From Nocardioides sp. Root122 (lineage in GTDB: Bacteria > Actinomycetota > Actinomycetes > Propionibacteriales > Nocardioidaceae), in assembly GCF_001425025.1 (NCBI RefSeq), contig NZ_LMDE01000013.1:225186-289185 (forward strand): a stretch of 64,000 nt of DNA, written 5' to 3'. Position numbers and translations under genes: made by a program. Position 1 is the first letter of the stretch. Each line of letters starts with the position of its first letter. Under the pieces are notes generated by a model. It worked only from the letters and a program-made list of their open reading frames with translations, was not told where the DNA came from and ran no database searches. This document shows positions 33,490 through 40,515 of the stretch, one piece after another.

Positions 33490-34530
33490 ATGCGTCTCGC
33501 CACCCTGCTGATGTACGACGGCAACCCCCGCACCGCGGCCGACCAGGTGGTCGCGCTGGAGAAGGCGGGCCTCGACAGCGTCTGGGTCGCCGAGGCCTAC
33601 GGCTTCGACTCGCCCACGCTGATGGGCTACCTCGCCGCCAAGACCGAGACCGTGAAGATCGGCTCGGGCATCCTCAACATCTACTCCCGGACGCCGGGCG
33701 CCCTCCTCCAGACCGCGGCCGGTCTCGACAACGTCAGCGGCGGCCGCGCGATCCTCGGCATCGGCGTGAGCGGCCCGCAGGTGATCGAGGGCTTCCACGG
33801 CGTGCCGTACTCGAAGCCGATGGCCCGCACGGCCGAGGTCGTCGAGATCATCCGCGGCGGCCTCAAGCGCGAGCCCCTGACGGCCGACGGGGTCTTCCAC
33901 CTGCCGCTCACCAAGGACGACGGGGCTGTCACGGGGCTGGGCAAGCCGCTCAAGCTGCTGACCAGGCCCGAGCGCGACACCATCCCGATCTGGATCGCCG
34001 CCCTCGGCCCGAAGAACGTCGAGCAGACCGCCGAGATCGCCGACGGCTGGATCCCCCACCTCTTCCACCCCGAGAAGGCCCACCTTGTGTGGGGCGACGC
34101 CCTCGAGGCCGGCAACGCCAAGCGCCAGGAGGGCCTCGCGCCGCTGCAGGTGATGGCCGGCGGCATGGTCGCCATCGGCGAGGGGCCCGAGACCAAGGCG
34201 CTGCTCGACTTCGCGCGGCCCATCTTCGCCCTCTACGTCGGCGGCATGGGCGCCAAGGGGAAGAACTTCTACAACGATGTCGCCCGCGCCTACGGCTACG
34301 AGAAGGAGGCCGAGGAGATCCAGGACCTCTACCTCTCCGGCAAGAAGAAGGAGGCCGAGGCGCTCATCCCCACCGAGTGGCTCGAGGCGGCCAACCTCGT
34401 CGGCCCGGAGTCCTACGTCAAGGAGCGCATCGCCGCGTTCCAGGAGGCCGGCGTCACCGACCTCAACATCACGCCGGTCTCCGACAACCCTGCCGCCACC
34501 GTCGCGCAGGTCAAGGAATGGGTGTCCTGA
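33490..34530 (+). CDS. LLM class flavin/F420-dependent oxidoreductase
   Basis: A 346-residue luciferase-like monooxygenase family protein with a TIM-barrel fold. Typical motifs include EKAGLDSVWVAEAYGFDSPT (about 24-43) and GRAILGIGVSGPQVIEGFHG (about 89-108), a pattern seen in F420-dependent enzymes of Actinobacteria. The substrate is not readable. It begins just 6 bases after a 25-bp palindrome and opens a run with an MpaB-like protein, an unknown protein and an acyl-CoA dehydrogenase (spacings 4, 8 and overlap), so it may take part in fatty-acid or sterol-type oxidation under TetR control. Confidence 0.9.
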   Translation: MRLATLLMYDGNPRTAADQVVALEKAGLDSVWVAEAYGFDSPTLMGYLAAKTETVKIGSGILNIYSRTPGALLQTAAGLDNVSGGRAILGIGVSGPQVIEGFHGVPYSKPMARTAEVVEIIRGGLKREPLTADGVFHLPLTKDDGAVTGLGKPLKLLTRPERDTIPIWIAALGPKNVEQTAEIADGWIPHLFHPEKAHLVWGDALEAGNAKRQEGLAPLQVMAGGMVAIGEGPETKALLDFARPIFALYVGGMGAKGKNFYNDVARAYGYEKEAEEIQDLYLSGKKKEAEALIPTEWLEAANLVGPESYVKERIAAFQEAGVTDLNITPVSDNPAATVAQVKEWVS

Positions 34531-34534
34531 GCCC

Positions 34535-35416
34535 GTGCACGCACCGGGTCGCCTCGCCAACCTCCGCCGGATCCAGTCGCTGGACCCGGAGGTCGACCAC
34601 GACGAGATCCTGCGGCTGACGGCCCGCTTTGAGTTCCCCTGGGACTACACGCAGGGCACCGGCATCGCCTTCATGCGCGACTACGGCATCCCCTCGATCG
34701 CCGAGCTGCTCGACCGCACGCGCGAGTTCGCCGACCACGGCGTCAAGCGCTACGACGACACCATCCTGATCGGTGACGAGGCCACCCTCGACGGCATCGA
34801 CTCCCCGCGCTCGCACGCCGCCCTGCGCCGGCTCAACCGGATCCACGGCCACTACGACATCACCAACGACGAGTTCGCCTACGTCCTGGCGACCACCATC
34901 GTCGGACCCGTCCGCTGGATCGACGCCTACGGCTGGCGCCGGCTCGACCCCCACGAGCTGGCCGCGATCGCCAAGGTGACCACCCGCTTCGGCGAGCTGA
35001 TGGGCATCAAGGACCTCCCCACGACGTACGACGGCTACCTCGCACTGCTCGTCGACCACGAGCGGCGGCTCTTCGCGCACACGCCGGCCGCCACCCGGCT
35101 GGCCGAGTCGTCGATCCGCATCGCCCAGGAGGTCGCACCTCCCCCGTTGCGACCGCTGCTGCGCCGGGTGACGATCGCGGTGATGGACGAGCCGCTGCGC
35201 GAGGTGCTCGGCCTCCCCCGCCAGCCGGCCTGGTTCGTGCGCGCGGTCCGCGCGGGGCTGCGCCTGCGCGGCCGGCTGCTCCGGCTCGCCCCGCCCCGCC
35301 GCACCGCACACGTCCACCAGCCCACGACCTATCCCCACGGCTACCGCCTCGAGGACCTCGGCCCGACCGCGATGCTGGACGCCCTGAACCGCGTATCCAG
35401 GGCAGCGACGGGGTAG
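34535..35416 (+). CDS. Oxygenase MpaB family (DUF2236) protein
   Basis: A 293-residue protein of the DUF2236/MpaB family: the FEFPWDYTQGTGIAFMRDYGIP start (about 30-51), a conserved RYDDT...RL.RIHGHYDITNDEFAYVL block (about 77-110, with the HGHY histidines) and the C-terminal PLLRRVT...LREVLGLP segment. Family members include the heme-dependent latex clearing protein Lcp and fungal MpaB oxygenase; His residues in the HGHY region are the likely heme ligands, an inference. Start GTG 34535, four bases after the LLM stop; the longer frame upstream overlaps the LLM gene and is not family-like. Confidence 0.85.
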   Translation: MHAPGRLANLRRIQSLDPEVDHDEILRLTARFEFPWDYTQGTGIAFMRDYGIPSIAELLDRTREFADHGVKRYDDTILIGDEATLDGIDSPRSHAALRRLNRIHGHYDITNDEFAYVLATTIVGPVRWIDAYGWRRLDPHELAAIAKVTTRFGELMGIKDLPTTYDGYLALLVDHERRLFAHTPAATRLAESSIRIAQEVAPPPLRPLLRRVTIAVMDEPLREVLGLPRQPAWFVRAVRAGLRLRGRLLRLAPPRRTAHVHQPTTYPHGYRLEDLGPTAMLDALNRVSRAATG

Positions 35417-35424
35417 TGGAGACA

Positions 35425-36144
35425 ATGACCCACCGCTCCCCTGCCGCTCCCCTCCGCCGCCTCACCGGCCTGGCACCGGGGCTCGCCCTCGCTGCGGCCG
35501 CCGCGGCGACCGGACTGGTGCGCCGCGACAAGGCGCTCCACCCCGTCGGGCACCACGGCGCCGGGCGACTCACCCTCGCCAAGCACGCGCCCGGCCTCGG
35601 CATCCCGGCGCTCGACGAGGCGGGCACCCGGTCCTGCCGGGCGCGCTGGTCCCGCGCGATGGGGCTCCCCCAGGGCTGGCCGGACATCGAGGGGCTCGCG
35701 CTCCGGCTGCCCGGGGCGGCACCCGGCGGCGACGATGCCGACCTGCTGTTCGCGAGCACCGGCGAGCACCCGTGGAGCCGCTACCTGCTGACCCTGCGCC
35801 CCCCGCGCCGCTTCGGCCGGCTGACGACCCTCCTGCCGGTGCGTGCCGGCGGCCGGGCGCTCACCTTCGGCCTGAGCCCGGTCGGCGGCTCCGGCGACGA
35901 CGGCCTGCCCCCGACGTCGTACGTCCTGGAGGTCTCCCGCGGCGCCGGTCCGTGGGAACGGCTGGGCGAGCTCGACGTCGTCTGGTCGCAGGCCGACACC
36001 CTCGACCGCTTCGACCCCGTCGCCCGGCCGCTCGCCGGGGTCGAGCAGTACGCCTTCGTCGCAGCCCTGCGCGAGCCCGCCTACGTCGCGGCGCGCTTGG
36101 TCGCGCGCGCCCGTCCCACCACAGAGAAGAGACACCATGCCTGA
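35425..36144 (+). CDS. Unrecognised protein in the LLM/MpaB/ACAD run
   Basis: A 239-residue protein that I do not assign to a family. After a basic N-terminus and a hydrophobic stretch (residues 10-33, possible membrane anchor) comes a soluble alpha/beta domain with SRAMGLPQGWPDIEGLALRL (about 70-90), DADLLFASTGEHPWSRYLL (about 103-121) and TTLLPVRAGGRAL (about 135-147). ATG 35425 has GGAG three bases upstream; GTG 35416, overlapping the MpaB stop, is an alternative. It overlaps the acyl-CoA dehydrogenase start by 8 bases, so both are expressed together. Confidence 0.7.
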   Translation: MTHRSPAAPLRRLTGLAPGLALAAAAAATGLVRRDKALHPVGHHGAGRLTLAKHAPGLGIPALDEAGTRSCRARWSRAMGLPQGWPDIEGLALRLPGAAPGGDDADLLFASTGEHPWSRYLLTLRPPRRFGRLTTLLPVRAGGRALTFGLSPVGGSGDDGLPPTSYVLEVSRGAGPWERLGELDVVWSQADTLDRFDPVARPLAGVEQYAFVAALREPAYVAARLVARARPTTEKRHHA

Positions 36145-37285
36145 CCGCCCCAGCATCCTCGAGCAGGAGCACGAGGACTTCCGCGCCGTGGCCCGCGCCT
36201 TCTTCGACAAGGAGGTCGCGCCCCACCACGCCGCGTGGGAGGAGGCCGGCATCGTCGACCGCGAGATCTGGCGCAAGGCCGGCGAGCGCGGGCTGCTGTG
36301 CTTCGACGTCGACGAGGCCTACGGCGGGCCCGGCATCAAGGACTTCCGCTACAACATGGTGCTGGCCGAGGAGTCCGCCCGCGCGGGGGCCTCCGGCCCC
36401 GGCTTCGCGGTGCACACCGACATCATCGTCCCCTACATCTCCTCCCTCGGCACCGAGGAGCAGAAGCAGCGCTGGCTGCCCGGCTGCGTGTCGGGAGACC
36501 TCGTCACCGCGATCGCGATGACCGAGCCGGGTGCCGGCTCCGACCTCCAGGGCATCCGGACCACGGCCGTCGACGCGGGCGACCACTACGTCCTCAACGG
36601 CTCGAAGACCTTCATCTCCAACGGGATCCTGTCCGACCTGGTGATCGTGGTCTGCCGGACCAACCCCGAGGCCGGCCACCAGGGCATCTCGCTGCTCGTG
36701 GTCGAGCGCGGGATGGAGGGCTTCGAGCGCGGCCGCAACCTCGACAAGATGGGCCTGCACGCCCAGGACACCGCCGAGCTCAGCTTCACCGACGTACGCG
36801 TCCCGAAGGAGAACCTGCTGGGCGCCGAGGGGTCCGGCTTCATCTCGCTGATGGAGAACCTGCCGCAGGAGCGGATCTCCATCGGCTGCATCGCGGTCGC
36901 CGCGATCGAGCACGTCCTCGACCTGTGCCTGGCCTACGCCAAGGAGCGCGAGGCCTTCGGCAAGCCCATCGGGAAGTTCCAGCACAACCGCTTCGTGCTG
37001 GCCGAGATGGCGACCGAGGCCCACATCGCCCGCGTCTTCATCAACGACTGCGTGCTGCGGCTCAACGCCGGCGAGGTCGACACCGCGCTCGCGTCGATGG
37101 CGAAGTGGTGGACCACCGAGCTGCAGAAGCGCGTGGTCGACGCGGGCGTGCAGCTGCACGGAGGCTACGGCTACATGAACGAGTACCCGATCTCCAAGGC
37201 CTACACCGACTCGCGGATCCAGACGATCTACGGCGGCACGACCGAGATCCAGAAGGAGATCATCGGCCGGATGCTCGGCCTCTGA
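36137..37285 (+). CDS. Acyl-CoA dehydrogenase (long-chain/isovaleryl-CoA type)
   Basis: A 382-residue FAD enzyme for alpha,beta-dehydrogenation of acyl-CoA. The N-terminal helical, middle beta (AMTEPGAGSDLQGIRTTA, about 132-149; NGSKTFISNG) and C-terminal helical (GKPIGKFQHNRFVLAEMATE) domains are complete. At the usual base position of medium- and short-chain enzymes there is Gly (IYGGTTEI), so the catalytic Glu is expected in the LPQERIS helix (about 239-245), as in long-chain and isovaleryl-CoA dehydrogenases. The ATG at 36137 overlaps the preceding gene by 8 bases. Likely the last gene of the run. Confidence 0.93.
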   Translation: MPDRPSILEQEHEDFRAVARAFFDKEVAPHHAAWEEAGIVDREIWRKAGERGLLCFDVDEAYGGPGIKDFRYNMVLAEESARAGASGPGFAVHTDIIVPYISSLGTEEQKQRWLPGCVSGDLVTAIAMTEPGAGSDLQGIRTTAVDAGDHYVLNGSKTFISNGILSDLVIVVCRTNPEAGHQGISLLVVERGMEGFERGRNLDKMGLHAQDTAELSFTDVRVPKENLLGAEGSGFISLMENLPQERISIGCIAVAAIEHVLDLCLAYAKEREAFGKPIGKFQHNRFVLAEMATEAHIARVFINDCVLRLNAGEVDTALASMAKWWTTELQKRVVDAGVQLHGGYGYMNEYPISKAYTDSRIQTIYGGTTEIQKEIIGRMLGL

Positions 37286-37296
37286 CGCGCCACGGG

Positions 37297-38175
37297 TCAG
37301 CCGGCGAGCACCTCGCGCAGCCGCTGCGCGAACTCGTCGGGCTTGCCGGTCTGGCCGAACTCGCCGCCGAGGAAGCCGTTGTGGCCACCGGGGAACACGA
37401 CGGGCTCCTGCCCGAGGGCAGCGGCGACGGCGTGTGCAGCCCGGCCCGCGATCTCGCCGTCCTCGGGACCACCGGACTCCTCGCCGACGGCGACCACCAC
37501 GCGCGTGGACGCGTCGCGCACCGCGTCGAGGTCGGGCACGCGGACGACTCCTCCACCACGCATGTTGGCCATGAGCGGGTCCTCGCGGGAGCCGTCGTCC
37601 TCGGTGGGCATGCCGAAGGCGGCGGGGTCGGGCGCCGGCTCGTCACCCGTGACGGGGCCGCGGTGCATGACCAGGCCGATGAAGCGCGCCATCGCCGGCC
37701 CGAACCCGGAGGCGTCATAGGTAGCGACCATGTCGTCGCACGTCGCCGCGATCGCCTCGGCGTCGGGCAGCAGCCCGGCCATCGGCGGCTCGTGCGCCAC
37801 CAGGATGCGTACGTCGTCGGGGTGCGCGGCGACCAGGAACAGGAAGTTGACCGCCGCACCGGAGGAGGCGAAGACGTCGACCGGTCCGGCGCCGAGCGCC
37901 TCGACGAGGGCGTGCAGGTCCTCGGCATGCTCCTCGGGCGTGACCGCTGCGGTCGGGTCCTCGCGGAGGCTGTGTCCCGTGTTGCGGGGGTCGACGAGCA
38001 CCAGCACCCGGTCGGGGAGCCGGTCGGCGAGGCTGCCGAACCCCGTGCCGTCCATGGGTGACCCGCACAGCAGCAGCGGGGGCCGGTCGGCGGTCGCGTC
38101 GGCGAGGTCGCCGCGGACGACGTAGCTGAGCGTGGCACCGGGCACGTCGACGGTGTGGCGGAGGGAGCTGGTCAC
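37297..38175 (-). CDS. Alpha/beta-hydrolase fold protein
   Basis: A 292-residue alpha/beta hydrolase. The oxyanion region is LLLCGSPMDGTGF (about 34-46), the nucleophile is the Ser in VFASSGAAVNF (the ASSGA turn, about 102-106, with Ala in place of the first Gly of GxSxG), and the catalytic His lies in FPGGHNGFLGG near the C-terminus. The substrate is not readable; the general form resembles lipolytic or dehalogenase-like hydrolases. GTG start at 38175; the frame stays open far upstream but reads as shadow. Converges with the acyl-CoA dehydrogenase gene, 11 bases between stops. Confidence 0.82.
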   Translation of the reverse strand: MTSSLRHTVDVPGATLSYVVRGDLADATADRPPLLLCGSPMDGTGFGSLADRLPDRVLVLVDPRNTGHSLREDPTAAVTPEEHAEDLHALVEALGAGPVDVFASSGAAVNFLFLVAAHPDDVRILVAHEPPMAGLLPDAEAIAATCDDMVATYDASGFGPAMARFIGLVMHRGPVTGDEPAPDPAAFGMPTEDDGSREDPLMANMRGGGVVRVPDLDAVRDASTRVVVAVGEESGGPEDGEIAGRAAHAVAAALGQEPVVFPGGHNGFLGGEFGQTGKPDEFAQRLREVLAG

Positions 38176-38283
38176 GCAGTCAGGGTGCCACGCAGCGCCG
38201 ACGGTGGGGAGCCCCGATTCCCACCCGCTGGCTAGGTTCGAGGGACAACCACCACCGCGACCCACCCCGAACCGGGAGACCCG

Positions 38284-38499
38284 ATGGACCTCTTCGAGAT
38301 GGACGAGACCCGCACCATGACGCGCGAGGAGGCGGCCGCCCGGCTGCGTGCCCTCGCCGACTCGCTGGCCAAGCACAACTCGATCGAGTTCGTGCGTGAC
38401 GGCGGCCGGATCACCGTCGCAGTACCCGACGAGGTCGCCCTCAAGGTCGAGGTGGAGCTCGGCGAGTCGAACGAGGTCGAGATCGAGCTCACCTGGTGA
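38284..38499 (+). CDS. Amphi-Trp domain small protein
   Basis: A 71-residue protein with a hydrophilic helix (DETRTMTREEAAARLRAL, about 7-24), a short beta hairpin (EFVRDGGRITVAVPDEV) and a C-terminal strand ending in ELTW, the final tryptophan typical of amphi-Trp domains. These are short proteins or domains of unknown function with an amphipathic C-terminal strand. It stands alone, between the hydrolase and the DinB protein, 48 bases before the latter. Confidence 0.8.
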   Translation: MDLFEMDETRTMTREEAAARLRALADSLAKHNSIEFVRDGGRITVAVPDEVALKVEVELGESNEVEIELTW

Positions 38500-38547
38500 G
38501 CGCGTAGCGGTCGCCGATCGTCCGCAACCGTCCCTACGGTGGGGTCC

Positions 38548-39360
38548 ATGACGGACTTCACCGAGCAGGACCTGAGCGGCTCGACGTTCCGACGGGTGGA
38601 CCTCTCGCGCGCAGAGCTCCGCGAGGTGCGACTCACCGGCGCCACCATCCACGACGCCGACCTCAGCGGCCTGCGGGTGCGCGCCGCCTGGCTCGACGGC
38701 GTGCGGATGACCGGCGTGGAGGTCCCCGACCTCGAGATCCACGGCGAGCTCGGCCGGCTCGTGGTCAACGGCGTCGACGTCGTGCCGCTGGTCGAGGCCG
38801 AGCTCGGCCGTCGCCACCCCGAGCGTGCGCTCATGCGGCCGAGCGACGCCGACGGCTTCCGCACGGCATTCGAGGCCATCGACCGCCTCTGGGAGCCCAC
38901 CCTCGCGCGCGCTCGCACGCTGCCGGCCGACGCACTGCACGAGCAGGTCGACGGCGAGTGGTCGTTCATCGAGACCTTGCGTCACCTCGGCTTCGCCCAC
39001 GCCTGCTGGGTCTCCGGGGTCGTGCTCGCCGACCCGTCCCCGTGGCACCCGCTGGACCTGCCCTGGGACGAGGCGCCGACCTTCGACGGCGTCCCGTGGG
39101 ACCGCGACGTACGCCCCACCCTCGACGAGGTGCTCGATCTGCGGGCGCAGCGGCGGGCCACCGTCGCCGCCGTGCTCGCGGACCTCGACGACGAGGGCCT
39201 CGCGCGCCCGGTCACGAGCGCCACCCCGTTCATGACGGAGGCGCAGTCGCTGACCGTCGCCGACTGCCTGAAAGTGGTCCTCAACGAGGAGTGGGAGCAC
39301 CGGCTCTACGCCGAGCGCGACCTGGCCGCATTGAGCGGCCGGCAGGGCCAGGAGGCCTAG
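38548..39360 (+). CDS. Pentapeptide-repeat plus DinB-like domain protein
   Basis: A 270-residue two-part protein. Residues about 5-50 form pentapeptide-like repeats (DLSGS TFRRV DLSRA ELREV, then RLTGA TIHDA DLSGL). The rest (about 85-270) is a DinB/YfiT four-helix bundle with FIETLRHLGFAHACWV and a late EEWEHRLYAERDL helix carrying metal-type His residues. DinB enzymes often act as metal-dependent thiol transferases, for example with mycothiol in Actinobacteria; the activity here is inferred. ATG 38548 has GGTGGGG four bases upstream. Its stop overlaps the stop of the convergent gene. Confidence 0.82.
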   Translation: MTDFTEQDLSGSTFRRVDLSRAELREVRLTGATIHDADLSGLRVRAAWLDGVRMTGVEVPDLEIHGELGRLVVNGVDVVPLVEAELGRRHPERALMRPSDADGFRTAFEAIDRLWEPTLARARTLPADALHEQVDGEWSFIETLRHLGFAHACWVSGVVLADPSPWHPLDLPWDEAPTFDGVPWDRDVRPTLDEVLDLRAQRRATVAAVLADLDDEGLARPVTSATPFMTEAQSLTVADCLKVVLNEEWEHRLYAERDLAALSGRQGQEA

Positions 39361-39638
39361 AGCGGCGTGTCCTCGGGGACCACCCGCACCACGCTCCACG
39401 TGCCGGCCTCGCGGGCGACGACGACCTTCACACCGTCGAGACGGCCGAGCGAGGCGCGCACCTCGTCGACCTCGAGCCGCGTGTCGACGGCGATGTCGGC
39501 GTCGCGCACCGGCACGGTCCGGTCTGGCCACTCCGCCGAGGGCACCTGCAACGGGTCGAAGTCGGTCTGGGCCGCCGCCCACAGCTGGAGGGACGACTCG
39601 GCGACGATGTCGTCGGTCGTGTTCTCGTCAGTGGCCAT
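39357..39638 (-). CDS. Small conserved-looking protein, unknown
   Basis: A 93-residue protein with no hydrophobic segment, a negatively charged N-terminus (residues 1-20) and a central region LEVDEVRASLGRLDGVKVVV (about 56-75) that may form an alpha/beta unit. No family recognised. Stop codon overlaps the stop of the DinB gene through a shared CTAG. A 64-bp inverted repeat lies between it and the divergent phosphodiesterase gene, and could hold its promoter. Confidence 0.6.
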   Translation of the reverse strand: MATDENTTDDIVAESSLQLWAAAQTDFDPLQVPSAEWPDRTVPVRDADIAVDTRLEVDEVRASLGRLDGVKVVVAREAGTWSVVRVVPEDTPL

Positions 39639-39690
39639 GCCCCAGAACCTACGCGGTCGACCCGGACGCCGCCCCGCGGAGCACCAGGAA

Positions 39691-39754
39691 GGCAGTTCGC
39701 GCCCTGCGCGGCCAGCAGCACGCGGGGGCCGGGATGGTCGGCACGCGAACTGCC
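39691..39754. repeat. 64-bp inverted repeat with 11-bp arms
   Basis: GGCAGTTCGCG (39691-39701) and its exact reverse complement CGCGAACTGCC (39744-39754) flank 42 bases of GC-rich sequence. It lies in the 164-base gap shared by two divergent genes, so it is not a simple terminator. Architecture matches those at 31929 and 32986, though arm sequences differ. Confidence 0.6.
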
Positions 39755-39802
39755 TGCACCGTGTCCGTCGGATGGCACGGGCCGGTCCGGTTGACTGGAC
39801 CG

Positions 39803-40312
39803 ATGCCGACCCGACTCCTCCTGCTGGCCGACACCCACCTCCCCAAGCGGGCCATGGACCTGCCGGCCGAGGTGTGGGCGGCCGTCGAGGAAGCCGACGT
39901 GGTCATCCACGCCGGCGACTGGGTCGACATACGCCTCCTCGACGAGCTCGAGGCACGGTCGCAGCGTCTGGTCGGGGTCCACGGCAACAACGACCACGGC
40001 GTGCTGCGCGAGCGGCTCCCCGAGGTTGCGCGGGTCGAGCTCGACGGCGTGAGGATCGGCGTCGTGCACGAGACCGGTCAGGCGAAGGGGCGCGAGGAGC
40101 GGATGGCACAGGCCTTCCCCGACCTCGACGTGCTGGTGTTCGGGCACAGCCACATCCCGTGGGACACCACCGCGGAGTCCGGCCTCCGGCTGCTCAACCC
40201 GGGCTCACCCACCGACCGCCGGCGGCAGCCGCACTGCACCTACCTGACCGCGACGACGTACGACGGCGCGCTGCACGACGTCACCCTGCACCGCCTCCCG
40301 GCCAGGGGGTAG
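39803..40312 (+). CDS. YfcE/MJ0936-type metallophosphoesterase
   Basis: A 169-residue calcineurin-like phosphoesterase with the binuclear metal motifs in order: LLLADTHLPK (Asp8 and His10), VIHAGDWVD (Asp), VHGNNDHG (Asn, Asp, His) and VFGHSHIPW (His, His). The size and compact form match the YfcE family of phosphodiesterases. No signal peptide. ATG 39803; the open frame extends upstream into the inverted repeat region. Its 3' end overlaps a probable small gene on the minus strand by 73 bases. Confidence 0.9.
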   Translation: MPTRLLLLADTHLPKRAMDLPAEVWAAVEEADVVIHAGDWVDIRLLDELEARSQRLVGVHGNNDHGVLRERLPEVARVELDGVRIGVVHETGQAKGREERMAQAFPDLDVLVFGHSHIPWDTTAESGLRLLNPGSPTDRRRQPHCTYLTATTYDGALHDVTLHRLPARG

Positions 40313-40416
40313 GTGTCACGCGGCCGGACCTCGGAGCCGCACACGGAGCACTTCGCGTAGTCGCTGTACACGTCCCCGACCCCTAGCCAGTCCGGCGTGC
40401 TGCACGAGTGGTCCAT
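40240..40416 (-). CDS. Putative 58-residue cysteine-rich (zinc-ribbon-like) protein
   Basis: A short minus-strand frame that reads like real protein, in contrast to most shadows: a tryptophan-containing start (STPDWLGVGDVYSDY), the knuckle KCSVCGSEVRP (Cys pair at about 23 and 26) and further cysteines near the N-terminus and in the tail (at 5, 43 and 48). GC at third positions is close to 100 percent over the first two thirds. It overlaps the phosphodiesterase gene by 73 bases at its 3' end. No clear ribosome site is visible before the ATG at 40416, so the call stays tentative. Possibly one of the small zinc-binding proteins common in Actinobacteria. Confidence 0.35.
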   Translation of the reverse strand: MDHSCSTPDWLGVGDVYSDYAKCSVCGSEVRPRDTYPLAGRRCRVTSCSAPSYVVAVR

Positions 40417-40515
40417 CCGGGGCGCGGCGGACCTAGCCATCCGCAGGAGTCGCCGCCATGATGTGACCCCCGCCACATGGCCCGAGACATGTGCGAGACA
40501 GGCAGGAGCCACCAG

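Noticed and set aside
38284..38499. Amphi-Trp small protein as an antitoxin
   Set aside because: No adjacent toxin-like gene exists; family pattern and terminal Trp point to the amphi-Trp domain.
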